Of a stretch of DNA of 64,000 nucleotides, positions 1 through 10,500 are shown piece by piece. Each line of letters begins with the position of its first letter. Position 1 is the stretch's first letter. The DNA is taken from assembly GCF_001718795.1 (NCBI RefSeq), contig NZ_CP013437.1, positions 248,001 through 312,000 of the forward strand, given 5' to 3'. The notes beneath the pieces were generated by a model, which saw nothing but the letters and a program-made list of their open reading frames with translations, was not told where the DNA came from and did no database searches. The DNA comes from Burkholderia latens (GTDB lineage: Bacteria; Pseudomonadota; Gammaproteobacteria; Burkholderiales; Burkholderiaceae). Position numbers and translations under genes: made by a program.

Positions 1-182
1 GCGCCGCACTCGCGCACACCGCACGCATGCTGCCGCACCTGCGCCGCGAACGCGGCATCATTCGCGCGTTCGCGGGCCTGCCGTGGATTTTGCGCGAGCG
101 GCGCGCGATTCCGCCGCATGTCGAACGCATGCGCCGCCAGCTCGCCGGCGACGCGCGGCATCGCGCGGACGACCACGCGTGA
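1..182 (+). CDS. C-terminal end of a probable glycosyltransferase (partial)
   Basis: An open frame enters from the left edge (first full codon at base 3) and ends with TGA at 180-182. It encodes about 59 residues rich in Arg, Ala and His, with a segment reading FAGLPWILRERRAIPPHVE. That basic 'LPW-(V/I)L-RERR' tail resembles the C-terminal end of family 2 glycosyltransferases, and the glycan genes to the right make this plausible, but no catalytic region is inside the window. It converges with the response regulator that stops at 198, leaving only 15 bases between the two stop codons. The coding frame is fairly sure; the function is an inference. Confidence 0.45.
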   Translation, partial: AALAHTARMLPHLRRERGIIRAFAGLPWILRERRAIPPHVERMRRQLAGDARHRADDHA

Positions 183-197
183 GCGCCGCGCATGGGG

Positions 198-1565
<1,368 letters not shown>

Positions 1566-1912
1566 CCAAGCTCCTTGTGATGCGGCCCGGCGCATGATGG
1601 AAACCGAGACCGCGGCGGGCATGCGGTGCGGGTGCGGCGCCTGGCACGGCGCGACGCATCGGCACGGCACACGAACGAGCAGACAAGCAGGCCTGCCATG
1701 ACAAACGAGTGTTTAGCAGTATAGAAGAAGCGTGTCGTGCAGTCGCGCTTCATCGAATAAATCTATCTATTCGGGAACCTCGCATTGCGAGATTCAATCT
1801 CTGGCAATACCCGTAAACGGTATGCTTGTTAAACGAAAAACGACGCTCATTGCGTCATTTTTTCATCTTGTCTCGACGGTTTCGGTCAAAACTTCCCAAC
1901 TCGGTCATACCC
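1566..1912. other. Divergent intergenic region of the two enhancer-binding proteins
   Basis: About 350 bases separate the two start codons. The half nearest the minus-strand gene is GC-rich; the middle (about 1710-1880) is markedly AT-rich for this genome and holds the two dyads annotated separately. A TTG at 1826 could extend the plus-strand gene by 29 residues, but that extension is basic and Phe-rich, lacks a ribosome binding site and does not resemble the family. I see no -24/-12 element and no other gene here. Confidence 0.5.
1754..1791. promoter_or_regulatory. Two inverted repeats between divergent sigma-54 activators
   Basis: This locally AT-rich stretch carries CGAATA-N8-TATTCG (1754-1773) and CTCGCA-T-TGCGAG (1779-1791). 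Both are perfect dyads, separated by five bases, and lie between the start codons of the two enhancer-binding proteins. This is the expected place for auto-regulatory sites. No binding protein can be assigned from sequence alone. Confidence 0.4.
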
Positions 1913-2983
<1,071 letters not shown>

Positions 2984-2984
2984 G

Positions 2985-3015
2985 CGCGCGCGGCCGTTCG
3001 CGCGGCCACGCGCGC
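2985..3015. terminator. GC-rich hairpin between convergent genes
   Basis: The gap between the activator stop (2983) and the glycosyltransferase stop (3015) is almost entirely a hairpin. The left arm GCGCGCGGCC (2986-2995) pairs with GGCC and CGCGCGC at 3004-3015, with one bulged A. There is no T-run, so it may act as a barrier between convergent transcripts rather than as a canonical intrinsic terminator. Confidence 0.4.
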
Positions 3016-3965
3016 TACGACGTCATGTCACGCAACGCGCTGTCCCAGTCGCGCGCGAACCGGTCGATCGCGAACCGCTCGCACGCGTCGCGCTTCGCGG
3101 CCGCGCCCCATTCGCGCGCGAGCTCCGGCTCGCGGATCAGCGTCCGCATCGCATCGATCAGCACCGCGGGCCGCGTGTCGGCAACGCCGTTGCGGCCGCT
3201 GCGCACGAGCTGCGCCATCTCCGTCGTTGCGAGCGCAACGATCGGCATGCCGATCATCATCGCCTCGATCACCGACAGCCCGAGGCTCGTATAGCGGATC
3301 GGATTGAAGAAGAACCGGTAGTGCGCGAGAAATTGCGGCAGCGCCGGATTCGGCACCTCGCCGATTCCGCCGAGTTCCGCCGATCCCATTCCGACCAGAT
3401 CGAGCGGCACGCTGCGACGCACGTCCTCGAACAGATCCGCGCCGAGTCGCCGCCCGCGCCGCGCGAGGTTGTTCACGACCGTCACGCCCTTCGGCAGCGT
3501 GCCGTGATATTCAACATCACCCGGCACCAGCACGCCGTGCTCGATCACACGCGTCGGCGTGACGCCGTTGTCCCACATCAGCGCGTTGAACGGGGTCACG
3601 TGCACCAGCAACACGTTCGGATCCTGCACGGGGTGCAGCGTGTCGGTCGGATGCTCGCGCGGCGGATCGTGTTCGACGAACAGCGTCGGCAGCGCACGCT
3701 GCGCTTCGCTCAGCAGGCGCACGCGGTCGTGTTCGTAGTGGCTGTGATGCTGATACAGCACGCAGTCGAACTCGGTGTCGCGCACGCACTCGGCCGGCAC
3801 CTCGATCACGTTGTCGCCCCACGGCAAATGCCCGACCCGCCCCGCATAGCCCGGCGGATGCTGGGGCTTCGTCACGATGTAGAAATCGTGCGGCGCCTGC
3901 GACAGGTAGTACAGATAGTTGCCATGCACGTGCCAGGTGAGCACGCGCAACCGCTTACGTGACAT
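3015..3965 (-). CDS. Glycosyltransferase, GT1/GT4-like
   Basis: This 316-residue protein is the last gene of the glycan operon. The C-terminal half holds the donor-binding signature SLGLSVIEAMMIGMPIVA (the E-x7-E-type region of GT4 enzymes), followed by a typical GT4 ending (ARDWDSALRDM). The N-terminal half is short for GT4 and has a His-rich stretch (YQHHSHYEHD). It probably transfers a sugar from a nucleotide donor to a growing surface glycan on the cytoplasmic side. The ATG at 3963-3965 has GGAG 7 bases upstream and lies inside the end of the upstream gene (overlap of 11 bases), so the two are probably translationally coupled. The acceptor and the sugar cannot be read. Confidence 0.85.
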   Translation of the reverse strand: MSRKRLRVLTWHVHGNYLYYLSQAPHDFYIVTKPQHPPGYAGRVGHLPWGDNVIEVPAECVRDTEFDCVLYQHHSHYEHDRVRLLSEAQRALPTLFVEHDPPREHPTDTLHPVQDPNVLLVHVTPFNALMWDNGVTPTRVIEHGVLVPGDVEYHGTLPKGVTVVNNLARRGRRLGADLFEDVRRSVPLDLVGMGSAELGGIGEVPNPALPQFLAHYRFFFNPIRYTSLGLSVIEAMMIGMPIVALATTEMAQLVRSGRNGVADTRPAVLIDAMRTLIREPELAREWGAAAKRDACERFAIDRFARDWDSALRDMTS

Positions 3966-5031
3966 GACGTCTCTCCTCCGCGAGCAGCTCGCCCGCCCGA
4001 TCGACCACGTCGCCGACGCCGATCGCGGTCGCGCACTCGTGTCCGTATGGACAGGTGTCGAACATGCACGGCCGGCAGGTCGGGTAGTTCGCGAGCACGC
4101 GATGGCGGTCCGCGTCGAGCGGCGCCCAGCGGGCCGTGTCGCTGCCGCATGCGACGACGATGCTCGGCGTACCGAGCGCCGCCGCGACATGCGACACGCC
4201 CGTGTCGTTGCACAACAGCAGCCGCGCGCGGCCGATCAGCGCGGCCAGCGCGCCAAGCGGCGTGCGGCCGCACAGATTCACGCACGGCCGCCCGAGATGA
4301 TCGGCGAACGCGTTGGCGAGCGCGAGTTCCCCGCGCGTGCCGGTCAGCACGATCTGCCAGCCGTCGTCGGCGAGCTGCCGCGCGGCGCTCGCGAACCGCT
4401 CGACGGGCCAGCGTCGCGACGCCATGCGCGCACCCGGATGGACGATCACGTAGCGGCCGGGATCGAGCGCATGCTCGTCGCAGAGCACATGCCACAGCGC
4501 GTAGTCGAGGCCGCCGAGCGGAAATTCGAGGTAGTCGCCCCAGTCCGGGTAACCAAGCTTGCGCGTGAGCGACAGATAGCGCGTGACTTCGGGCTCGCTG
4601 TCCCGCCACACGACGGAGCAGTCGAGCGCGGCCGCGCCGCCGTCGGGCGGCATGAATCCGGCCGTGCGCGTCGCGCCGAGCGACGCGACGATCGCGTTGG
4701 TATGCACGCCGCTGCCGTGCAGCTGGATCGCGAGATCGAAGTCGCGCGCGCGGCATTCGGCGACGAACGCCTCGCGCGCGGCCGGGTCGGCATCCGGTTG
4801 TTCGCCGAGGCCCGGCGCGCCGGGGAACGCGATGAAGTTGTCGATGTAATCCGCGAAGCGAGACGCGAATTCGCGCGCCCACGGCAATCCGATCAGCGTG
4901 ATGCGCGCGTCCGGCTCGCCGCGCCGCAGCGCGCGCAGCGCGGGCACCGCGCATAGCATGTCGCCGAGTTGCAGCGCGCGAAAGACCGCGATGCGCATCG
5001 GGCCGGATGACGGAGCGGATTCGAGCATCAT
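3955..5031 (-). CDS. Heptosyltransferase-like glycosyltransferase (GT9)
   Basis: The 358-residue protein begins with a GT9-type strand-loop-helix (MRIAVFRALQLGDMLCAVPALRAL). It has the family's C-terminal signature around VIVHPGARMASRRWPVERFA and LLLCNDTGVSHVAAALGTP. GT9 enzymes such as WaaF transfer heptose from ADP-heptose. A Cys cluster near the end (CRPCMFDTCPYGHEC) resembles that of the other GT9 in this operon. The start is set by overlap with the upstream gene: ATG at 5029-5031 shares bases with the TGA at 5028-5030 (ATGA coupling). A second in-frame Met follows at once, and no separate ribosome binding site is visible, consistent with coupling. Confidence 0.88.
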   Translation of the reverse strand: MMLESAPSSGPMRIAVFRALQLGDMLCAVPALRALRRGEPDARITLIGLPWAREFASRFADYIDNFIAFPGAPGLGEQPDADPAAREAFVAECRARDFDLAIQLHGSGVHTNAIVASLGATRTAGFMPPDGGAAALDCSVVWRDSEPEVTRYLSLTRKLGYPDWGDYLEFPLGGLDYALWHVLCDEHALDPGRYVIVHPGARMASRRWPVERFASAARQLADDGWQIVLTGTRGELALANAFADHLGRPCVNLCGRTPLGALAALIGRARLLLCNDTGVSHVAAALGTPSIVVACGSDTARWAPLDADRHRVLANYPTCRPCMFDTCPYGHECATAIGVGDVVDRAGELLAEERRHVT

Positions 5032-6029
5032 AGGAAGAACACCCGGAAATGGAGCGCGCCGCGCACGCGCCAGTACAGCGATACCGGCGGGATCGCGATC
5101 GACGTGACGATCATCTCGGCCACGTGCGACGGCGTAAGCCGCGTGCCGCGCAGCCGCCTTACGCAGAACGCCGCCGTGATCGCCGCCCATGCCGCCGCGC
5201 ACGCGGCGGCCGGCGCGCGCAAGCCGGCCGCGAAGCAGCCGAGCGCGGCGAGCGCGAACAGCACGGCCGCGTAGTAGTTCCACGGCGGCATCGGCCGGAT
5301 ATGGCGCCGGTAGGTCGCGCGATGCTTCTTGTACAGCAGCGCGTCGAAATACACCTTCGACTGCGCGCCGATGCTCGAGCCCCACCGCGCGGGCCGCACC
5401 GGATGAACGATCCGCGCGCTCTCGACGTCGACGATCGGTCCCGCATGCTCGCGCAGCGCGAACATCAGGTCCGCATCCTCGCGCCACGCGCGCGTGAAGC
5501 GCTCGTCGAAGCCGCCGACGCGCTCGAGCGCGGCGCGGCGCACGAAGCAGTTCGCGGTCGCGAACTCGGCATGCGCGAGTCCGGCCGCGTCGCGCTCGTA
5601 GTCCGTCGGGCGCGGCCGCAGCGGCACGTCAATGCGCCCCGCGGCCGCGACCGCCGCCGGTTCGGCAAGCAGCGCGGCCGCGCCGTGCTTCAGCCACGTC
5701 GGGTCGGGAATCGTGTCGTCGTCGGTAAAGGCGATCAGCGCACCGCGCGCGCTGCGCCAGCCGACATTGCGCGCGCCGGCCGGCCCCTGCGTATCGGGCG
5801 CCGTCATGTAGCGAATCGCCGGCACGTCGGTCACGCGTGCGCGACATGCATCGACGACGGGCCGCGCGCTGCCGGCCGGATCGTCGTCGACGACGACGAT
5901 CTCGTACGTCGTCGGATCGAACACCTGCACGCACAGCGCATCGAGGCAGCGTTCGAGCAGGTCGGGCCGCCGGTAGGTCGGCACGACAACCGACACCACC
6001 GTCGGCAGTTGCGTGTCACGCATGTTCAT
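5028..6029 (-). CDS. Family 2 glycosyltransferase with C-terminal membrane segments
   Basis: The protein has 333 residues. The N-terminal GT2 domain shows VVVPTYRRPDLLERCLDAL, the metal-binding DxD (TDDDTIPDP) and the later acidic pair in WREDADLMFAL. Residues from about 255 carry two hydrophobic segments (NYYAAVLFALAALGCFAAGL and AACAAAWAAITAAFCV), so the enzyme is probably tethered to the inner membrane. The ATG at 6027-6029 has GGAG 10 bases upstream and overlaps the upstream carbamoyltransferase gene by 14 bases. It probably adds one sugar in the glycan made by this operon; donor and linkage are unknown. Confidence 0.9.
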   Translation of the reverse strand: MNMRDTQLPTVVSVVVPTYRRPDLLERCLDALCVQVFDPTTYEIVVVDDDPAGSARPVVDACRARVTDVPAIRYMTAPDTQGPAGARNVGWRSARGALIAFTDDDTIPDPTWLKHGAAALLAEPAAVAAAGRIDVPLRPRPTDYERDAAGLAHAEFATANCFVRRAALERVGGFDERFTRAWREDADLMFALREHAGPIVDVESARIVHPVRPARWGSSIGAQSKVYFDALLYKKHRATYRRHIRPMPPWNYYAAVLFALAALGCFAAGLRAPAAACAAAWAAITAAFCVRRLRGTRLTPSHVAEMIVTSIAIPPVSLYWRVRGALHFRVFFL

Positions 6030-7773
6030 GTCGCGGCTTCTCCAGCAGGAACGAACCGATCACCAGCGCATCGAGCGGCGAGGTCCAGAAGCATTCGATC
6101 GCGTCGCGCGGCGAACAGACGATCGGCTCGCCGCGTGTGTTGAACGACGTGTTCACGAGCACCGGCACGCCGGTCAGCGCGTCGAACTCGGACAGCAGCG
6201 CATGCAGTAACGGGTGCTGATGCTCGTCGACCGTCTGCACGCGCGCGGTGCCGTCGATATGGCGCACCGCCGGAATCGTGGCTTCCGCGCCCGGCGCGAC
6301 GTCGTAGACGAACAGCATGAACGGCGCGCGCAGCGGCGTGCGCTTGCCGCCGTTGAACCAGTGGTGGGCCTTGCTTTCGAGCACGACCGGCGCGACCGGC
6401 CGGAAGTCCTCGCGATCCTTGATCCGGTTCAGCTTGTGCTGCATCTGCGGATCGGTCGGCGACGCGAGGATCGAACGGGCGCCGAGCGCGCGCGGCCCGA
6501 ACTCCATGCGGCCCTGGAACCAGCCGATCACCCGGTTCGCCGCGAGCAGCTCGGCCGTCTGCGCGGCGACGTCGTCGAGCCGCCGGTACGGCAGCTGCGC
6601 TTCCTTCACGAACGCTTCGATCGCGTCGTCGCTGTACGACGGCCCGAGGTACGCATGGTCCATCCGCCAGTCGCCGCGCATTCCGCGCATCCGGAAATCG
6701 GTCCACAGCGCGGCGCCGAGCGCGGTGCCCGCATCGCCCGCGGCCGGTTGCACCCATACGTCGTCGAACGGGCCGCGATCGCGGATCTTCGCGTTCATCA
6801 CGCAGTTCAGCGCGACGCCGCCCGCCATCGCAAGCTGCTTCTCGCCGCTTTCGGCCGCCAGCCAGTCGACCGCCTGCAGCGTCGTTTCCTCGAGCACGAG
6901 CTGCAACGCGTGCGCGATGTCGCAGTGATGTGGCTCGATCGGGCCGCCGCGCTCGCGCGCCGGCCCGAACAGCGCGACCAGATCGCCGCCGCTGATTTCG
7001 TAGCGGCCTTCGCCGCCGTAGCGCACCAGCTTGCGCATCTCGTCTGCGAACACCGGCTTGCCGTACGACGCGAGCGCCATCACCTTGTACTCGTCGGATG
7101 AATGCAGGAAGCCGAGGTAGGTCGTCACCCGCTCGTACAGCAAGCCGAGCGAATGCGGCATGTTGACCTGGCCGAGCCGCCGGTACGCGTGCCCGTCGAA
7201 CACCCCGTAGCTCGTCGTCGCGCGTTCGCCGCGGCCGTCCATCGTCATCACCGCGCAGTGCGCGTCCGGCGCCGCGAGAAATGCGCTCGCCTCGTGCGCG
7301 AGATGGTGCTCGATGAAATGCCAGCGGAACGGCCCGTCGTGTGCGACGCCGCGAAAGCGCCGCTGCAGGTGATGCGGCGCACCGCCCGCGAGCTGGCGCG
7401 GCGCGTTGACGATCGACGAAAGAAACAGCGGATGCCACGGCGACGCGCCGTCGGCGCGCGGCGCGTGCGCGGACGGCGCAAGCGGCAGCGTCAGCTCGGG
7501 CGCGTCGCCGTGACGATCGAGCTCGAGCCACGGGTCGTACGAATACGCGACGTGGTCGACATCCGCGAGCACGATGCCCGCTTCGGCGAGACAGTAGTCG
7601 ATCGCATGAAACGGCAGCTCCCACGTCGAGAACGGCACCGGCCGCTTTGCATGCTTCACGTGCGTGAAGCGTTCGTCTTCGGCCGCCGCGATCACGACGC
7701 CGTCGCGCACGAGACATGCGGCGCTGTCGTGGAACGCGGCGTTGATGCCCAGCGTATAAATCGGTTCGGCCAT
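6016..7773 (-). CDS. Carbamoyltransferase (NodU/CmcH family)
   Basis: The 585-residue length is typical of the family. The N terminus has the actin-like/TsaD-like nucleotide fold (TLGINAAFHDSAACLV), a further metal-binding His cluster (FIEHHLAHEASAF), and the C-terminal NodU domain ends with FGPRALGARSILASPTD and a PVLVNTSFN motif. Family members use carbamoyl phosphate and ATP to carbamoylate hydroxyls of sugars or antibiotics. Between two GT9 genes and a GT2 gene, the likely substrate is a sugar of the surface glycan, possibly a heptose. The stop overlaps the GT2 start; three bases separate its start from the upstream GT9 stop. Confidence 0.93.
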   Translation of the reverse strand: MAEPIYTLGINAAFHDSAACLVRDGVVIAAAEDERFTHVKHAKRPVPFSTWELPFHAIDYCLAEAGIVLADVDHVAYSYDPWLELDRHGDAPELTLPLAPSAHAPRADGASPWHPLFLSSIVNAPRQLAGGAPHHLQRRFRGVAHDGPFRWHFIEHHLAHEASAFLAAPDAHCAVMTMDGRGERATTSYGVFDGHAYRRLGQVNMPHSLGLLYERVTTYLGFLHSSDEYKVMALASYGKPVFADEMRKLVRYGGEGRYEISGGDLVALFGPARERGGPIEPHHCDIAHALQLVLEETTLQAVDWLAAESGEKQLAMAGGVALNCVMNAKIRDRGPFDDVWVQPAAGDAGTALGAALWTDFRMRGMRGDWRMDHAYLGPSYSDDAIEAFVKEAQLPYRRLDDVAAQTAELLAANRVIGWFQGRMEFGPRALGARSILASPTDPQMQHKLNRIKDREDFRPVAPVVLESKAHHWFNGGKRTPLRAPFMLFVYDVAPGAEATIPAVRHIDGTARVQTVDEHQHPLLHALLSEFDALTGVPVLVNTSFNTRGEPIVCSPRDAIECFWTSPLDALVIGSFLLEKPRHEHA

Positions 7774-7776
7774 GCG

Positions 7777-8979
7777 TCAGCTCCTGGTGATGACGTGCGC
7801 GAAGGGAATCACGTTCGACGCGTTCGCCGCAGCCGGCTCGTCGCCATGGACGGCAGCCCGCGCGGCGGCGCGCTGCGCATGGCGTTCGCTGCCGCGCAGC
7901 AGCGCGTGCGTCGCCGCGACGACGTCGTCCACACTCACGCCGAGCAGACACGGATGGCCCGGCTGGTTGCAGACGCTGCGATAGCAGTTGCGGCACGGCA
8001 CGTCGACGTTCAACGCGCGATGCGGCACACGCCACGGCGTGTGCTGCGGGTTGGTCAGTGCGTACAGATCGACGACCGGCGTGCCGAGCGCGGCCGCGAG
8101 ATGCACGGGGCCGCTGTTGTTCGACAGCAGCAGATCGGCCGCCTCGATCAGCGCGCCGAGTTCGCCGAGCGGCAACGCGCCGGCCAGCGGCACCGCGCGC
8201 GGCCCGGCACGTTCGCACACCGCTTCGATGAGCGCGCGCTCGCCGGCGCTGCCGGTCACGGCGATGCCGTCGAACAGCGGCGCGAGCCGCGCAGCCGCGT
8301 CTCCGAAGCGTTCGGCGGGCCAGCGCCGCGACGCCGCGCTCGCGCCCGGATGCACGACCAGCCACCGCCCGTGCGCGGGCCCCGGCCGGCGCGCGCCGCC
8401 GATGCGTTGCAACGCGCCGCGCAAGCGCGCATGCAGCGCGCGCCGCGCCGTATCGCCCGGCTCGAACGCCATGCGCCAGTCGGACGTCTTCGCACCGATC
8501 GTGCGCACCAGCGCAAGCTGCCGTGCGACTTCGTGGCGCACGTGCGAATCCGGCTCGGTTTCAGGCACGCGATCGGTCAACAGTTCATACGGATTCTCGC
8601 GGCAATGCGCGAGCCGCAGCGGAATGCCCGCGAGCCAGCACATCATCGCGGCCGGCAGCGGACTCTGGCTGTACACGGTGAAGATCACGGCCGCATCGAA
8701 GCGGCCCGCGAGCAGCTGGTCGATCATGTCGAGATCGGCGACCGGATCGCCACGCGCATCGGGATGCTTGACCCACGGCGCATCGTAGGTCCACACGTCG
8801 TCGACCATCGGCAGATGGTTCGCGAGCGCCGCGCCGGTGCGCGACGTCAGCAGCGTGAGCCGGCGGTCGTGGCCGCTTTCCTTCAGTGCGCGCATTGCCG
8901 GCGTCGTCATCAGCACGTCGCCGAGGCTGTCGAGCCGCACGCACAGGATGCGGCGCGCGCGCTCCCACGCGGCGCTCAT
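7777..8979 (-). CDS. Heptosyltransferase-like glycosyltransferase (GT9), second copy
   Basis: This 400-residue protein starts MSAAWERARRILCVRLDSLGDVLMTTPAM, the usual GT9 opening, and has the C-terminal donor-binding signatures VVHPGASAASRRWPAERF and LLLSNNSGPVHLAAALGTP. As in the other GT9 of this operon, a Cys-rich segment follows (CRNCYRSVCNQPGHPC), then a helical tail of about 35 residues rich in Ala and Arg. It starts with ATGA overlap on the GmhB-like gene (ATG 8977-8979, TGA 8976-8978). Two GT9 enzymes with a heptose-bisphosphate phosphatase in one operon suggest heptose units in the product. Confidence 0.9.
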   Translation of the reverse strand: MSAAWERARRILCVRLDSLGDVLMTTPAMRALKESGHDRRLTLLTSRTGAALANHLPMVDDVWTYDAPWVKHPDARGDPVADLDMIDQLLAGRFDAAVIFTVYSQSPLPAAMMCWLAGIPLRLAHCRENPYELLTDRVPETEPDSHVRHEVARQLALVRTIGAKTSDWRMAFEPGDTARRALHARLRGALQRIGGARRPGPAHGRWLVVHPGASAASRRWPAERFGDAAARLAPLFDGIAVTGSAGERALIEAVCERAGPRAVPLAGALPLGELGALIEAADLLLSNNSGPVHLAAALGTPVVDLYALTNPQHTPWRVPHRALNVDVPCRNCYRSVCNQPGHPCLLGVSVDDVVAATHALLRGSERHAQRAAARAAVHGDEPAAANASNVIPFAHVITRS

Positions 8980-9587
8980 TGCCGCCCCCACACGCCGTGA
9001 CGGCGCGTCGCCTCGCGTGCGACGATGTCGGCCGCGGAATCGAGACGGGCGACCACGTGATGCGGCGTGCGCACCGCATCGATCCGCCACTCGGTCTCGT
9101 TGCCGCAGTCGACGAGAATCGTGCTGCAGCGCGCGCCGTGGCCGGCCTCGACGTCGTCGAGTATGTCGCCGATCATCCAGCTGCATTCCGGAACGGCGTC
9201 GAGTGCCGCAAGCGCGCGGCGCAGCATGCCGGGGCGCGGCTTGCGGCACAGACAGTCGCAGGTATAGCGCGGCACGGTGCCCGCCGGGTGATGCGGGCAG
9301 TAAAAAAAATCCGCCAGCGCCGCGCCGTTTGCTTCGAACAGTTCGGCGAGACGCTGGCGGACCGCGCCAAGCTGTGATTCGTCGAAGTGGCCGAGCGCGA
9401 CGCCCGGCTGGTTCGACACGACCGCGATCGGCATGCCGGTCGCACCGAGCGTGCGCAGCGCGCGCGCGGCGCCCGGCGCGAGCCGCATCTGCGCGGGGTC
9501 GACGTTGTACGGCACGTTCTCGAGCAACGTACCGTCCTTGTCGAGCAGCACCGCGCCGGGCAGCCGCCGTTCGCGCTTCAGGGCCAT
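8976..9587 (-). CDS. gmhB: GmhB-like D,D-heptose 1,7-bisphosphate phosphatase (HAD family)
   Basis: The 203-residue length is close to GmhB. It shows the HAD motif I DKDGTL, motif II VVSNQPG, and the zinc-binding set characteristic of GmhB/HisB-N (CPHHPAG...CDCLCRKP), then GDILDDVEAG. Known GmhB removes the 7-phosphate of D-glycero-D-manno-heptose 1,7-bisphosphate on the route to ADP- or GDP-heptose. Cells normally have a housekeeping copy elsewhere, so this may be a pathway-dedicated paralogue for the local glycan. The ATG at 9585-9587 has GGAG 6 bases upstream and lies within the end of the SDR gene (10-base overlap). Confidence 0.85.
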   Translation of the reverse strand: MALKRERRLPGAVLLDKDGTLLENVPYNVDPAQMRLAPGAARALRTLGATGMPIAVVSNQPGVALGHFDESQLGAVRQRLAELFEANGAALADFFYCPHHPAGTVPRYTCDCLCRKPRPGMLRRALAALDAVPECSWMIGDILDDVEAGHGARCSTILVDCGNETEWRIDAVRTPHHVVARLDSAADIVAREATRRHGVWGRQ

Positions 9588-10327
9588 GATGTCTCCTTCA
9601 TCGGCAACACCATCACCTCCGGCACGACCGTGCCGGGCGGCTGCATCAGCACGAAGCGCACGGCGGCCGCGACGTGTTCGGGCGGCTGCAGCGTGTCCTC
9701 GTCGATGTCGGGGAAGCGGTCGAGCAGAAACGGCGTGCGCATCCCGCCGGCGACGATCGCCGACACGCTCACGCCGGCCGGCCGCAGTTCCGCGTGCAGC
9801 GCATGCGACAAGCCGAGCAGCCCCCACTTCGTCGCGTGATACGCGGACGCATTGGGCCATGCGCGCTTGGCTGCCGTCGATGCGATGTTCACGATGTGGC
9901 CGCGGCCGCGCGCCTTCATCATCGGCACGGCTGCATGGCACATCAGGTAAGGGCCGAACAGGTTCGTCATCATCACCTGCTGCCACGCGGCAACGCTGAC
10001 GTCGTCGATCGGGGCGGTCACGTCGATCGCCGCGTTATTGACGACGATGTCGAGATCGCCGAGCGCCTCGCGCGCGTCGTGCACGACCTGCAGCACCGAC
10101 GCCTCGTCGCGCACGTCGAGCGGCCGTCCGACCGCCTGGCCGCCGTGCCGCTCGAGCCGCTGCGCGACGGCCGCCGCGCGATCGCCGTCGAGATCGGCAA
10201 CGATCACGTGCGCGCCGTGTTGCGCCAGTTCCTCGCAGATGGCCTCGCCGAGGCCGCGGCCGCCGCCCGTGACGAGTGCGGTACGGCCGGCGAGCGTGGG
10301 TCGGGCGGGATCGTGAGTCGCGTTCAC
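9578..10327 (-). CDS. Short-chain dehydrogenase/reductase
   Basis: This is the first gene of the glycan operon, 249 residues. The cofactor motif TGGGRGLGEA, the NNAA motif, catalytic Ser (NIAST) and YHATK are all present, so it should be an active NAD(P)-dependent oxidoreductase. An Asp after the second strand (VADLDGD) favours NAD over NADP. The start is GTG (10325-10327), chosen because AGGAGG lies 5 bases upstream; an ATG further out would extend it by 18 residues without support. In this context it could oxidise or epimerise a nucleotide sugar, though SDRs of this classical type have wide substrate ranges. The sigma-54 promoter lies 72 bases upstream. Confidence 0.9.
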   Translation of the reverse strand: MNATHDPARPTLAGRTALVTGGGRGLGEAICEELAQHGAHVIVADLDGDRAAAVAQRLERHGGQAVGRPLDVRDEASVLQVVHDAREALGDLDIVVNNAAIDVTAPIDDVSVAAWQQVMMTNLFGPYLMCHAAVPMMKARGRGHIVNIASTAAKRAWPNASAYHATKWGLLGLSHALHAELRPAGVSVSAIVAGGMRTPFLLDRFPDIDEDTLQPPEHVAAAVRFVLMQPPGTVVPEVMVLPMKETSWP

Positions 10328-10368
10328 TTGCACCTCCTGGTAGCGTCGGAAGAATCGTGGCGATGACA

Positions 10369-10382
10369 CTTGTCGTGACAAG
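10369..10382. promoter_or_regulatory. Perfect palindrome in the leader of the glycan operon
   Basis: CTTGTC-GT-GACAAG is a perfect dyad lying just downstream of the predicted sigma-54 transcription start and upstream of the SDR ribosome binding site. Its place suggests a repressor operator or a short leader hairpin rather than an activator site, which would normally be upstream of the promoter. Confidence 0.4.
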
Positions 10383-10398
10383 CGTCCTACAGGGGTAC

Positions 10399-10414
10399 AG
10401 CGAAAAGCATGCCA
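10399..10414 (-). promoter_or_regulatory. Candidate sigma-54 (-24/-12) promoter of the glycan operon
   Basis: Read on the minus strand, the 16 bases TGGCATGCTTTTCGCT have the invariant GG-N10-GC spacing of RpoN promoters. They match TGGCAC-N5-TTGCA at all but about three positions. The element points toward the SDR start at 10327, giving a leader of about 60 bases. Two RpoN activators lie at the far end of the same locus. The match is by eye; no scoring was possible. Confidence 0.6.
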
Positions 10415-10421
10415 CTGCGCG

Positions 10422-10468
10422 GAAGCCCGCGCCGTATCGCACCGCGGCGCGGCTTCGCTGGCTTTTTT
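10422..10468. terminator. Bidirectional terminator-like hairpin
   Basis: GAAGCCCGCGCC (10422-10433) pairs with GGCGCGGCTTC (10446-10456) with one bulge, and six T residues follow at 10463-10468 on the plus strand. For minus-strand transcripts arriving from the gene that ends at 10501 the same hairpin forms, followed by a shorter TTTT. It separates the ABC-fusion operon from the sigma-54 promoter of the glycan operon. Confidence 0.5.
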
Positions 10469-10500
10469 ATAACCGGCTGTAAAAACGTGGCCGCGCGCGC

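Noticed and set aside
1802..1830. -24/-12 promoter before the receiver-less activator
   Set aside because: TGGCAATACCC has GG but the second dinucleotide at the required ten-base spacing is AA rather than GC.
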